Part shown: positions 45,165-57,277 of the stretch, piece after piece
Layout of the letters: every line of letters begins with the position of its first letter
Position numbering within the stretch: the first letter of the stretch is position 1
Assembly: GCF_010015585.1 (NCBI RefSeq)
Contig: NW_022985074.1
Location: 806,026-870,025, forward strand
From: Eremomyces bilateralis CBS 781.70
Lineage: Eukaryota; Ascomycota; Dothideomycetes; Eremomycetales; Eremomycetaceae
Direction of reading: 5' to 3'
Length of the DNA: 64,000 bases
The notes under the pieces: generated by a model
Databases searched by the model: none
Seen by the model: the letters and a program-made list of their open reading frames with translations, nothing else
What the model was told of the DNA's origin: nothing
Translations under genes and position numbers: made by a program

Positions 45165-46796
45165 ATGAACAGCAGTGCTCGACGATGTTTTCGAGCGCTG
45201 TCAAGATACCGTGTGGGTTGCGGTCAACCGCACATCGTTAACTCCACGGCCTTTTCGAGGCAATATGTGACTGGTGCCAGACAATGGTCAACTCCGCTAG
45301 CAAAGAAGCTTGCTGAAGCAATTGATGTATGGATTGAGTATTGTCTGTATTAAACATGACCTAAGGCTAACTGCTAGACAGACTACCGGACCTATCCCCG
45401 TAGCGACGTATATGCGCCAATGCCTAACATCCACCGATGGCGGATACTACACCACGAAGCAAGCCGACAGCGACCAGTTCGGCCGACAGGGGGACTTCAT
45501 AACATCTCCTGAAATATCTCAAGTCTTTGGCGAGCTGGTTGGGATCTGGATCGTGGCAGAATGTCTCTCACAACGCCATGCAACGGGAGGGATACAACTA
45601 ATCGAACTTGGTCCTGGACGAGGAACATTGATGGATGATTTACTTAGGGTAAGAGCTCGTGCGATTCTGGAAAACAGCGTTAACCATCGCAGACCGTCCG
45701 ACAGTTCAAGCCAATTGCGGACCGTATCGAATCAATATACATGGTCGAAGCCAGTCCGCCTCTTCGAGAGAAGCAGCAACGGCTGTTATGCGATAGCCAG
45801 GATGTTAAGGAGACTGAAGCCGGCTTTGAGGGCATAAGCAAGCACTTGCCAGGCGCAAAAATAGTGTGGTGTGATCAGCTCAAAGATGTCCCGAAAGACG
45901 CGAATCGTATGCCTTTCATTGTCGCACACGAGTTCTTTGATGCTCTCCCGATCCACGTCTTCAAGTCAATTGCCCCTGATGAAAAGGCATCATCGATCAT
46001 CACCACAAACAATCCGCATGCCCCTTCGCTCAAGAAACCAAACGATTGGCGGGAACTCCTGGTTTCGCCGATAGCTAACCCGTCAAAACTTAAGATGTCT
46101 CCTTCGGGACAATCCCAAACGGAGAGGGACGATTTCCCCGAGTTCCAACTCAGCCCAGCCAACGCTTCAACGCCGCACAGCATGCTGCTCCCCGAGACAT
46201 CTCTTCGTTATCAGCGCTTGAAGACCATGACCGGCTCCGTAGTGGAGATATCCCCCGAATCACTTTCCCTAGCCGCCGAAATAGCCATGCGTATTGGCGG
46301 AGGACCAGCGTCTAGTCCTACGTCCAAACGATCCACGCACAAAGCTGCTTCTACTTTCCACAAGACCCCTTCTGGAGGTGCACTTATCCTTGACTATGGG
46401 CCATTATCCACCATCCCGGCAAACACCCTTCGAGGTATCAGGTCTCATCAACTCGTTTCTCCCTTTAGCAAGGCCGGCTTAACGGATCTCTCCATCGATG
46501 TCGACTTCACTGCCATTGCTGAGGCGGCCATCAATGCTAGTGAAGGTGTCGAAGTGCATGGCCCGGTAGACCAGGCGTTGTGGTTGGAAACGATCGGGGG
46601 TCGGTCCCGCGTGGATGCCTTAGTCCGCGGTGCAGATGAGGAGAAGAAGAGTCGGATCGAGGGAGCTTGGAAGCGGTTGGTTGACCGTGGTCCAACGGGG
46701 ATGGGCCAGCTTTACAAGGCAATGGCTGTTCTGCCATGCCTCCCAGGCATGGAAGGGCGACGTCCGATTGGATTTGGAGGAGATGTTGTTATCTAA
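45165..46796 (+). CDS. NDUFAF7/MidA-type mitochondrial arginine methyltransferase
   Basis: Exons 45165-45326, 45382-45648 and 45693-46796; 1533 nt, 510 aa. It begins with an Arg/Ser-rich mitochondrial presequence (MNSSARRCFRALSRYR). Family motifs follow: TTGPIPVATYMRQCLTS, GDFITSPEISQVFGELVGIW, the SAM-binding loop LIELGPGRGTLMDDLL, and PFIVAHEFFDALPIHVF. Towards the end come GALILDYGP, GLTDLSIDVDFTAIAEAA, and MGQLYKAMAVLP. NDUFAF7 dimethylates an arginine of complex I subunit NDUFS2 early in assembly. Two 44-55-nt introns keep frame. Length is somewhat above the human protein because of a Ser/Pro-rich insert around residues 270-330. Confidence 0.92.
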
Positions 46797-49029
46797 CGCG
46801 TACAAATATACGTATATGTGTTCACGACGGGGCTTCAGACTCATTTTCACCCCATGTTGAAGTTTGAAGTGAGTGACAGTGTATTTCCTCGCATGATTAT
46901 CAGGCATATTTCATTGAACTACGCTTTTCACCTACTACCGGACCTGGACTTCATCCATACCTTCCCGCCTCAACCCTTCCAGCCGACCCTCAATAGCAAA
47001 GACAGTGTAATTGAAATCTTTCAACTCTTGAAAGACGGCGTTATTGAGCCGTAAACTAGAATCCCAGTACGCGAGCGATGGTTTTCGTATGACTTCTTCG
47101 TATATGACCGCCTGCTCGAAGAAATCGAGCCCTCGAGGCCAATAGTGCATCCGCCCGAAGTCTACCTCAGAATCGCGGAACTTGGCCGGAGCAAACCGTA
47201 CTAGCCATCGAAAGATGGCAGCGCCAAGACGGTAAATAGCATGGCAACCCTCTTTAGACAATATATTGCCGGACTGGACGTGAACGGCCGTCCTCTGTCT
47301 AGGCGACGTCGGATTGCGACTCTCGAATTCCAATCAAAGAGCCCAGCTATCCGTATAACTTCGGTCGTTTCGACCGGCGATATCCGGAAGCCTCGCCCAG
47401 GCCATGGGATGTTTCCCGTAATCTTGCCGCAATCTAAATACGGAGTATACGCTGTCGTTTGCCTGCGGGAGATCAGCCGCGTTGATAAGGCCAAGCGCGT
47501 CGAGAAATCGGAGAAAGGGTGGGGAGACTTTCGCGGACCTCCGCGAATTAAGGTATGACGCTCATAGCGAGCATTGGCCGTGTAGTGCTTGCCGCGGGTC
47601 GCGGTAAACTTGGACCGGAAGAACTGTACGGCGTGTTTCGACTTGGACAGCCTGGCCGCCGAGAACGCGCCGGAAGGAATCTTGTATCTGCGAATGCCCA
47701 GTTGAGTACATTCGATCTAATGCAGGCGACGCACCATTGAGGCATCTCAACTCTAGGTTTTCGTGATTACTCCTCTCGAGGATAGGGACGAAACCGGAGC
47801 TATGCTGAAATTTGCGTTGCATCAGGCTCAGCCACCCAGCGTCAACAAGTTCAAGGGCCAGTAGACGAGCCGTATAACGTTGATATAGGTTTAGGGGTCT
47901 TGGAAGGCTCGGAATCGCTGCTCTCTTCTGAGTACTCGCCTTGGTAACTGTCGCTGGCTTCCTCTATATCGCTTTTCGATGCAGATTCGGTATCTGCAAG
48001 GGCTGCTTCACCTGCCAGTTCTGCTTCCAGATCAACGAGCCCTACCTAGGGGCCACCGAAGCTCCCTCTGGCATATAAAGCCCGAAAATATCGATGATTG
48101 AAACGATTGAGAAAAGAAGCGAATTCGATTTTCTATTTACTCGGCAAACGAAAGTAAGAGAGAAGAAAAGGAAAGAGAAAGACGAGAGAAAGTTCTACCA
48201 TATACGCATTTCGATAACACGCTATTGTAATTCAAGATGAGCTGCTCGAACAGGCGTAGCCTGCGGTGGCTTGGGGAAATCCCGGATAAGTTCAAGAGGA
48301 GACTGATAGGCGTGTTGTGCATTTGCCGTTTGCCGGCGATGATAGCGACCGAAGGACAGCACTTGCACGGTGGTCATTGGCGCGTTTATACCAATTGATC
48401 GTTGACCCGCCGTAGACATCTAGAGGAGCTGTCCCCGGGCATCCAGTATAGAAGATAAGGTAGATACCCCGGACAAGATAGAACATTCCATTCCGACATA
48501 GTATGAAAGTCATCAATCTTGGTTTCCACTTTCTGGAGCATCCGGGGGAGATATTCCAGAAGCCAGCCCCAGGTTTCAGAAAGTCTACCAACTTTTTGTG
48601 GTTGTTGAATGAACGTGGTTTAAGATAAAATTTGCACTGCGAGATGGGGACTCTTGAAGGTCGTTTGTAGACGTGAACGAGAACTGGGGTCCAGAAACGA
48701 TGGATGGGAATGATAACAACAATATACTTTCCGTAAAACTATAAAGTCAAGGGATTCACTAGACACGCGAGGAATAACTATAATTCAGGAGCGAGGAATA
48801 GAAAAAGGAATGGAGCAAACGAAGAAAGCAAACGAAGAATATTGCGAAGTTGTACTGCAATATGTCAAAAATGTGTACGAGTAAGGGGCAAGAAAGAAAA
48901 ACTCCGTAGCATGCTGCGTTTGAACTAGCAATGACGGAGGACGATGAAAATATATTAAAATGCTGAAGATGTCACGCGTAGTACCACAGTAAGAGGCTTT
49001 TCATGCACAGTGTTGCGATGAACCTCTAT
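46797..49029. other. Intergenic 2.2 kb with a possible decayed gene
   Basis: Apart from the reverse-strand relic listed at 46935-47570, no gene is recognised. 48100-48220 is purine-rich and 48700-49000 AT-rich, without ORFs of note. Confidence 0.4.
46935..47570 (-). pseudogene. Possible decayed gene of unknown family
   Basis: One reverse frame stays open for about 210 codons with a single internal TGA (near 47334), which could come from a CGA by C-to-T change. Its translation has gene-like texture: PPFLRFLDALGLINAADLPQ, YGKHPMAWARLPDIAGRN, GCHAIYRLGAAIFRWLVRF, VDFGRMHYWPRGLDFFEQAV. I do not recognise the family. The frame lacks a clear start, and neighbouring frames (47201-47494, 47562-47822) are also open, so frameshifts or chance are possible. 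It lies between NDUFAF7 and the VPS9 gene and could be an old accessory gene relic. Confidence 0.3.
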
Positions 49030-51331
49030 TCATGAACTTGATATAGCTACACGCAACGCCGTGGCGAGCCTTTGATACTCTTTCAACAGTTCGTCAATCT
49101 CCGCCACCCGCATATCCCGTGCATCCTTCAATTCAAGGAAGCGTTTCACCGGGGGAGGCGTCTTCTTGAGTTCTTCAATCGTAGCGATCGTTTTCAGCTC
49201 CTTGGCCGTGATCGATCTTTCTTCCGGGCTTAACTGCTTTCTCTGCTCTGGCGACGGCGTCACCGTAACTGACGGGCTTCCACTTGAAACCGTCCGCCCA
49301 AATATACCCATTCCTGTTAGACGGTTCAAAGGGTTGATAGAATTGCCAAAGTTGCGGACCGAATCGATCGCTGTACCTCCCGCGGGTTGTGGTGCGATAT
49401 ACCCCGATGTGGATCCTATGGTGGCCGACTCAGATACCGTTCGTGAGGGAGTCGCTTGTCTGCTATCGGCAAACGCGACCTTCTTGTTCGATCCCAAACT
49501 CCGCAAGCTGTCTGCGCTTCGGTCACGCATCTGCTGACGACCCCCAATCAGATCCAGGACCTTGCTATCCGATTTGGACCCTGCATCGTCGGGGATATCT
49601 TCTGTGTGCGAACTCGCTGCGCTGACGCTTGCGTCGTCCATATCGGATAGTGGTGAAGTGTTGACGAGCTTTCGGGCATCCTCAAGGGTCTTTGGGACGA
49701 TAATCGTCGTATCCTGTGAACTGTCGGCGTTTTGTTGCTGCTGCTGTTCCCGAAGTTTCCCAAAGAGGAATTTGAAGCTGTTCTCGAGGGTGGAGTTGAT
49801 GGTATCGATTCCTTTCTCCGCATTTTCGAGCACGGCGCCCCGAAGCGAATCGCTGGCAGCTTCCAACCGGTTGGTCTGAGACTGAATGAGCTGACTGAAG
49901 CGACGTGGAGGAGCACGACTGATGGGCGAGGATAATTGCTTTGCAAGTGACTCGCGAGCACCATCCTCATTGCCCACTGATGGATCGGCCGCAGGGGATA
50001 TCCCGAGTTTCATCGGGGTAAATGTTGCTTCGTTTCTCGGTGTCGAGGGTATGCTATTCACCTTTCCAGGCCCCTGTGGAACCTCGTCCGCTCGTAGAGA
50101 TGAGAGGTCGACCGTCTCCAGAAATGAAATTGCAGCCTCCAGATTTACAAGGCAATATGCGGCCTCGCCGTCGAGTTTGCTGGAGGAGCGGAATCTCTGG
50201 ATGAAGTTCAAATTGCTGATAACATTCAGAGACGCCGGTGGTGATATGATGAGCGTGTAGATCAAGGTTGGTAACACCTCGTCTGCGGACGATGTCGAGG
50301 GAAAGATCTTTGAAAGTGTTTCCACGATGCTCCTGTGCACTGCTGTAAGGTGTTGCAATTTGCCCAGGGGATATCTCTCCTCGTTCATCAGTTGAATGCT
50401 CTCCCGAGCGTTCTGTAGCCAGCCATTGATTTGGTCCTCCTCGGCGGCAGCCATCTGCATGGCCTCTTCAGGGACATTGTCTGCACTTACGAGCAGCTCT
50501 TTCAATCCAATCCCTACCAATGAAAGAGCGGCGGTCCTTGACCTTAACTTCTCATCTCGTTCCTCATCATCCGTGCTCCGATGGCGGTAGATTCGGTCGT
50601 AGACCTTTTCGCAAGCAGCTCGCTCGACCGTCTCTTCAAGTGCATTTTTCTTAAGCTCCAATAACTTCCTAGCCTTCCTCCTGTCGAATACTTCCGATGG
50701 AGTGAGCAGCTGCTGTTCTCCACTGCCTCCATTTTGAGATAAACTGCTACCACGAGATCTGCCCGCTCCAATACGGCTCAATTTGGAGCCTTTCGAGGAC
50801 GATGAAGGTGCAGGTGATTTGTCTCGGGAGATGCGCGAGGACAGGGTGGCTATATGGGTTGCAATTACAGTCTCAGCTTTGGAGTAGAAGTCCTGAAACA
50901 AGTCGGAGAGGGTGTCGGCAGAGGGCGGAGTGGGGTGAACTTTGGCCGACAAAGATTCTAGAAACCTGTAAGGTCAGCACGAGCTTGGGGGATAGGATAG
51001 TAAGATAGCCCTACCTTTCCGTAAGACTCCGGATCTCTATGGGTAGCTCTTCGAATGTTTGAGGAAACGCTACGGGAGGAGGGTCTTCCGCATCCGCTCC
51101 TTCATCTTGTGCGGTGTTAAAGACATCTCCTTGAGCATCACGCTCCTCCTCCTCCGGCGTTAGTACTGCTGCATTCTGCGGTAGCAGCTCCTTTGCCACG
51201 CTCGTCAACGTACTCGCGCGGCCTCGACTACGGGAACCATCGTCTGGAGACTCCAATCTGGTAAAGCTTTTGGAGTCGTTGAGTGTGTTCGGGCGCCTCA
51301 GAGGGGTATCGTGTGGATCGTCTTGCGACAT
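49030..51331 (-). CDS. VPS9-domain guanine nucleotide exchange factor (Rab5-type)
   Basis: Exon 1 51015-51331 and exon 2 49030-50965 join over a 49-nt intron (GTAGGG...ACAG), giving 750 aa. The start MSQDDPHDTPLRRPN was chosen because it opens a typical disordered acidic N-terminus; the frame extends further upstream. A helical region (FDRRKARKLLELKKNALEET) leads into the VPS9 catalytic core near residues 310-410: DEVLPTLIYTLIISPPASLN, NLNFIQRFRSSSKLDGEAAY and CLVNLEAAISFLETVD. The Asp-Glu and Tyr positions used to open Rab5 nucleotide pockets are present. A low-complexity tail ends in a predicted coiled coil (ELKDARDMRVAEIDELLKEY). It resembles Muk1/Vps9 GEFs acting on endosomal Vps21. Divergent from Atg15. 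Confidence 0.88.
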
Positions 51332-51856
51332 CCTGAGAAAACACTCGTGGTCTCCATCAGTGTGAAGGAAGAAGAGAAGGAGAAAAGCCAACAAGGGGCG
51401 GATCGGGTTGCAGATAAAGTCACGGAGTATGACCAGCTGTGGTGGTGTAATCACACGCCCAGTCTATCAAATGTCCATGTCACTTGCGGCTTGTGTTGCT
51501 GTTGCTGTTCTGGTTGAGTTGCACGTTGGTGCAGGTGAGGCAATAAGGCAACAAGGCATTAGTCTTTCTTAAAGGTCACATGCTCATATATCATGTGACT
51601 CAGACTCAGACTTAGGCTGTCAGGCCATGAGGCTCCAATATCAGGCAACAAAAGCCCGATCTCCGCCCCCCGCAATGGCGACAACTCACAGGGAGCTGCA
51701 TCCTCCTGGATGTTCTCGTGACAACATCATCGCCTTCCTACCGTTCCTATCGCCCTCTGCTATATCCTCCATATCAGCCACCTTGGCCATGTCTTCTGCG
51801 TTCTACGCAGGATGGCAGACATGCTTTATCCGTCGTCAACATTCCGATTCTCACGT
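51332..51856. promoter_or_regulatory. Divergent promoter, VPS9 GEF / Atg15
   Basis: 525 bp between the two chosen starts. No separate gene. A short repeated word AAGGCAAC/AATAAGGCAACAAGGC lies near 51541-51556. In-frame ATG 51812 for Atg15 lies inside it. Confidence 0.45.
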
Positions 51857-53849
51857 ATGAGCTCGAAATCTGTGGTTATTTCACTTCTGCTCGCCGCAGC
51901 GGCCTGGTGCCCTACGGCCGCTCGGTTTACGGAACCTGGATCAGATACAGTACCCGGTTTTGCAGTTCTTCCGCCTCTCCCGAAGCCTGACCCACGAATA
52001 CAACATCCTGAGCATCTAGCTGCACAAGAGCATGAGTTTGTATGTGCTTCCACGAGATCAAGGCTTCCAGATGCACTGCTAACTTGGAATAGCGGCTCCG
52101 CCACGTCTTTCATCATGGGACGGACAACTACCCAAGACTTCATAGGAAACTAGACGTCCGAGAAGATACGAAAATCAAGGTTGCAGACGAAGATGGCAAC
52201 GTCAGTGAAGCGCCGCGATTGACCGCTCGGTCCCATGCGGTAACCATCCAGCGGCTCTCCGATCGATCTCCCCAAACAATCGATTCAATACTGGACAATG
52301 GGCGAATGACGGGGAGGGCAATGTCGCTGCCTGGCTCTGCATGGACAGTCGATGCGATGCCGGGTCCAAACGTGACGGACCAGGACACCGTATTGTCGTT
52401 CGCTCGGATGGCCTCCGATGCATATGTCGTGGACCCGAATGAAGGAAATTGGCAGGATGTGCACGGCGGATTCAATTTCTCGAATGAATTTGGTTGGCAG
52501 ACGGACGGGCTAAGAGGGCACATCTTTTCGGACAAGACCAACTCCACCGTGGTCATTGCATTAAAAGGAACCTGTAAGTTAACTGGGAACTTGGGACGGA
52601 CGAGTACTAACCGACCCCCAGCACCGGCCGTGTTCGATGGTTCAGAAACTACCACCAACGATAAAATCAACGACAATTTGTTCTTTAGCTGCTGTTGCGG
52701 CCAAGGGGGGCAGTACTGGTGGAAGCAGGTGTGCGACTGCCAGACCACCACCTACACCTGCAATTCGACGTGCGTTGTGGAGTCGTTAAGAGATCGCAAT
52801 CGCTATTATTATGCGGCGAAAGAGCTGTACGGAAACGTGACAGAGATCTATCCAGATGCCCAGGTTTGGATTGCCGGGCACTCGCTCGGCGGGGCGGTTT
52901 CCAGCTTACTCGGCCTGACGTACGGCCTTCCCGTTTTAACCTTCGAGGCTCCCGGCGAAGCATTGCCAGCTTCACGATTGGGTCTTCCGACGCCCCCTGG
53001 GTATACTGCTGGGTATCACCAGCGACGTGACATGACAGGTGGCTACCACTTTGGGCACACGGCCGATCCGATTTTCATGGGATCGTGCAATACAGCAGGC
53101 TCCTTCTGTACGATTGCGGGCTACGCAATGCAGAGCGTCTGCCACACGGGGCTCACCTGCGCCTACGATACCGTCGAGGACTTTGGCTGGAGAGTGGGTA
53201 TTGGAACTCATCGAATTCAATACGTCATCAACAATGTGCTCGAAAAGTACGACCATCCAGCAGAGTGCAAGCCTTACGCAAACTGTACGGACTGCTACAA
53301 CTGGGAGTACTTTGAGAGTCATCATTCAGACCCGGGGTCGTCGACTACCACGTCCTCTTCTTCAACTCAAACGAGGACACGGACACGGACCGAGACTTGT
53401 AAAACACCTGGATGGTGGGGATGCTTGGATGAGTCAACGACTACCACGACTACGACCTCGAGTACAACCTCGACATCTACGTCAACCTGCAAAACTGTAA
53501 GTTCTTCCACCCTCCCTTTGGTATATCCGACTCACCTTGTTAGCCTGGATGGTTTGGGTGCAAGGATCCGACGACAACGACAAGCACAACGACATTCGAA
53601 TCCAAAACAAAGCATTCAACAACCACTTCCACATCAACCTGTAAGACGCCGGGCTGGTTCGGCTGTCGGGATCCCACCAAAACGACCTCCCCTTTGCCTC
53701 ATGCTACTGCACCACCAATCACGCCAACACCGACGCAGCCACCGGTTGTGACGGAGACGAGCATCCCAAGAAAGTTACGTTGTATTCATCGGACGTGGTT
53801 CGGATGGTGTGTTGAGTGGGAGGAATGGGATCCTAGGCTAGAGCTGTAG
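51857..53849 (+). CDS. atg15: Atg15, vacuolar autophagic-body lipase
   Basis: Exons 51857-52039, 52093-52573, 52622-53496 and 53544-53849; 1845 nt, 614 aa. The N-terminus is a signal anchor ([20 protein letters not shown]); an ATG at 51812 would add 15 residues. Family marks: [81 protein letters not shown], then the lipase elbow GHSLGG (residues 307-312, Ser309) and [12 protein letters not shown]. Atg15 travels to the vacuole in multivesicular bodies and splits lipids of autophagic bodies. The C-terminus is unusual: three CKTPGW(W/F)GC modules (residues about 481, 511 and 546) on Thr/Ser linkers, ending [17 protein letters not shown]. Confidence 0.94.
53398..53660 (+). repeat. Three tandem CKTPGW(W/F)GC modules in Atg15
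   Basis: Modules of about 30-35 codons each start at roughly 53398, 53488 and 53640. Each consists of CKTPGW(W/F)GC followed by Asp and a Thr/Ser-rich linker. Intron 3 (53497-53543) splits the second module exactly between CKT and PGW. The third copy keeps a GTAAGA word at the same place without being an obvious intron. Confidence 0.8.
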
Positions 53850-54357
53850 GGTCAACATCTAGAGCACGTAGACGCATCGGACTGGCGAATTTGGCATGAC
53901 ACTTGGGTTTATTTCTGACTCCACATGGGGTTAGTTGTTTCTATTATGCGGAGCGGTTTATGAAGCAAGCGGGGTTATACAACGGAGTGCCCCAGCTCCA
54001 TGCCATTACAAATTTATACCTCTCAATAAAGCATTCAATAAGCGCCTGAAGCGTTTCCGAGCCATCTCATCCTTGTGTTGAAGAGTTGGTCTCCTCCCAA
54101 AGACCTCAGGTACCTCGAAAATGCGAATTAGGAATGGTGCAATCCCAACGTGTTGCGAGAGACCGCCCTCTAGAGCAGAGGAATAAATATCAGAATGAAT
54201 TCGATCAATTGTGTCTTCGGAATAGCAACAGGAACAAATCCTTTATACAATGCGATCTAAACCTATAAACGTCCTATATTAAACTATGAGACCTAGATTA
54301 GTTATCATGACAATAAATCTATGCACAAAATCTACGTTGAACGATGCAGAAAATCTT
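53850..54357. other. Intergenic between converging genes
   Basis: 508 bp between Atg15 (+) and the amidohydrolase (-), AT-rich towards the right, no gene. Confidence 0.5.
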
Positions 54358-55955
54358 CTATATCAGCGGCCATTTAGCCTTTACTTTCTCAGTTAACCCC
54401 GCGCGCTCCATTACTTCCTTTGCATGAATCGCCGCTTCAGACACGACAGCGTCCTCGTTCATTGTAATGAGCCTGCCCTTCTCGACCACAGTCTTGCCGT
54501 TCACAACGACTGTATCGACATCAGCCCCCGTGGCAGTATATACCACTGCCGAAACGGGACTGAAGAAGGGCGTCATCCTCACGCTCCTAGTCTCGATAGC
54601 CACAAAGTCGGCCTTCTTCCCAACCTCCAGACTCCCAATATCTTTATCGAGACCCAACGCCTTGGCACCCTTGATGGTCGCCATCTCCATGACCTCCTCG
54701 GCACTGACGACCGTCGGGTCATAGGTCACGGCTTTATGGACGATGCCGGCCATCTTCATCTCCTGTAGCAGGTCGTTCGTGTTGTTGCACGGCGCGCCGT
54801 CCGTTCCGAGTCCGATGTTCACGCCGGCCTTCAGCAGTTCGGGAACGCGTGCGATGCCGGACGCCAGCTTGGCATTGCTGGTCGGGCAGTGAGCGACGTG
54901 CGTGCCCGACTTGGCGAGCACGGCGATGTCGTTGTCGTCTAAGTGCACCATGTGGGCGAGCACCGTCTGTGGGCCCAGGAGACCGACAGAATCACAGTAG
55001 GTCATGGGGGTCAGGGGAGGGGAGAGGGAGGCGCAGAACTCGCGGTCTGCCTTGACTTCGGCGCAGTGCATAGTGATCGGGATAGACTTTTCGCGGGAGA
55101 GGGCGGTCATCTCTTTGTATAGGCCATCGGAGACACTGGCGAACTGTCAGCGGGTCTGATTTCTTGGAAGTTCGTTGAGACGTACCCTCCTGGCGTTCGC
55201 GCACCAAACCAGACCTTAATCCTTCCCTCTGCCTTCCCATCCCATTTCTCATGCATATCCAGAACCCCCAGCAGGCTCTGCTCCCGATTTTCCACCAACC
55301 CCGGATGCATTGCCCATGCCGGGTCTTTTGCATACTGACCGACATCCATGACGATCTTGCCCAAGCATCCTCGAATCCCCGATTCTTCCACCGCCTGAGC
55401 CAGGCCATCGAAACCGTACCGATTCGCAAACTATAGGCTAATAAGTCGATCTCAAGGAAATGGGGGGATGACCACGCGGAGTCTTTCGCTCCGCGGGACG
55501 TGGATGTTTAGCCTACCATGCTCTCTAAGAAGGTCGTCGTGCCGGACTTTAGCATCTCGGCGATGCTGATCCGAGCAGCGGCATAGCCGTCTTCAGGAGT
55601 GAAGTTGCCTTGCGCTACCCAGACGCGCTCGCAGAGCCAGCCAACGAGCTCATGGTCGTCTGCGGCACCTATGCGATGTTAGTAAAGTGAAAGTGCAGAG
55701 TTCCAGTTGTCCATGATCTGGTGAAGGGGAGGTACCTCTAAGCAGCGTCTGGGCTGTGTGCATATGAGTCGACACGAGCCCAGGGATGACGATTTTGCCC
55801 GACAGATCCGTAATGGGCTCGTCGGCATACTGGGCTCGAAGAGCGGTGGTCTTCCCGATGGCTTCAATGCGGGTGTCCTTGACCAATATTGCGCCATCGA
55901 GGATGATGTCGCGGGTGTCATTGACAGTGATGATGATGGCGTTGGTGTACAACAT
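54358..55955 (-). CDS. Amidohydrolase of the SAH/guanine-deaminase (MtaD/TrzA) group
   Basis: Exons 55736-55955, 55517-55668, 55186-55430 and 54358-55135; 1395 nt, 464 aa. The first true ATG is 55955 ([14 protein letters not shown]). Metal-site motifs of the amidohydrolase fold are complete: STHMHTAQ (His64, His66), ITMHCAE (His229), LAHMVH (His267/270), [14 protein letters not shown] and GTDGAPCNN (Asp318). The second exon reads [20 protein letters not shown]. This subgroup hydrolyses amino groups of S-adenosylhomocysteine, methylthioadenosine, guanine/8-oxoguanine or related heterocycles. Cytosolic. It is divergent from a purine permease, which favours a purine-like substrate, but that is inference. 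Confidence 0.88.
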
Positions 55956-57277
55956 GTTGCTCAATTGAGTGGTGAGGTTCTACGGTAGCGCTTGCACAGA
56001 TTAGAAGAAGAAAATAATATCAATTCCCAGGCGACGAGATGTGTAGACTGTTCAGGAGGTAAGTATTTCGTACTGTACCAACAATGAATACTAAGAGTCA
56101 TAGATGTCAATAATAGTGTGCAGATATTATCCGATATCAGATTTCCGCCCTTACTAGACCGACGATAGACGGCGCCCTCCGACACCGTCCAACGAAAGCT
56201 CACATGTGAGGGGTATCACTCGCGCTCTCGTAGCGGCAGAACAGTAGCGCGCCCGACGCTCGAACCTATCCGCCTCGACAAATGAAAAGGCTTTAATTCA
56301 AAGAAGCTCCACGCCCGAAAAGCTTTTATTACACATTCAATCCAGTGATTCCATTTATTCTTATCTCTTGGCCGTTGGGCCTGGACGCCTTTGATACAGA
56401 TTACCTCCAGACTACAGAGAGAACCTCCTTACTTGGTAGTTGGTACCTAGTACTCTATACGAGTCTGCCGAGTGATAGTAGCCATTTCGATCGATACGAG
56501 CTCCTTCAGCCTTCTTCAACCTTCTGCCAATTATCATGCCAATGAGGCCATTTCCATGGATAGGAACCCGCCGACATGCCAACATCAGAATCGACTCGAC
56601 TGAAGGAGCTGTTGCCATCTGCTATTTCGTCCACCACGCGGTATACAACGACTTATGCACTATGGCACATGTCTTTTCCGGGGACAAGGAGCTGGGCCGC
56701 TGGGGAATCTGAATATATGATGCCATGATCAACATCTGCAGACCATAGTGGCACAATAGCACACAGCGTTGGACGCTGGGGAAGCTCTGTTGTTGCAACT
56801 AGTAGCGATCCCGCGCTTTTGCTCCACAATTTCAACCGCTTATCCCACAGTTCGCCTCGCATCCTGCACCTTGGGTCTAGAGCTAAACCTAACAACGGCT
56901 AGAGTCTGAGAAGCGAGAGGCTACATAATGTGATATGTCGTATCCCGGCATTCCCACACTTCTGCCACTCGTTGTCGGACCACCCCCGCCCAATGGTTGG
57001 GCGGTCGTGTCCCGTGGGAGACCCATATTAGATACCCAGGAAATTTTCCATGGGTCTTTGGATCATATCTTGGTAAGGGTTCTTGAATCTCGATATCTCG
57101 ATATCTTCTATCACCGTGGTGTTTATATATTGTCCCTCAGCCCGTTCTGTCATCAGGTCGTCGCGTCGTCTACTTTTTAGCTCGAAGCATTCTGCTTTTC
57201 CAGGCCTGCCCTTTAGGTTCATACCTACATCGCGACATTGACCACGAGAATTGGGTACCCCTTCCATATCAAGAGCA
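55956..57277. promoter_or_regulatory. Divergent promoter with candidate GATA (AreA-type) sites
   Basis: 1.3 kb between the amidohydrolase and the permease starts, without a gene. HGATAR words, the consensus for the nitrogen regulator AreA, occur at 56163-56168 (CGATAG), 56361-56366 (TTATCT, reverse), 56473-56478 (TGATAG) and 57108-57113 (CTATCA, reverse). Such words are frequent by chance. No perfect UaY-type TCGG-N6-CCGA was found. Confidence 0.35.
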
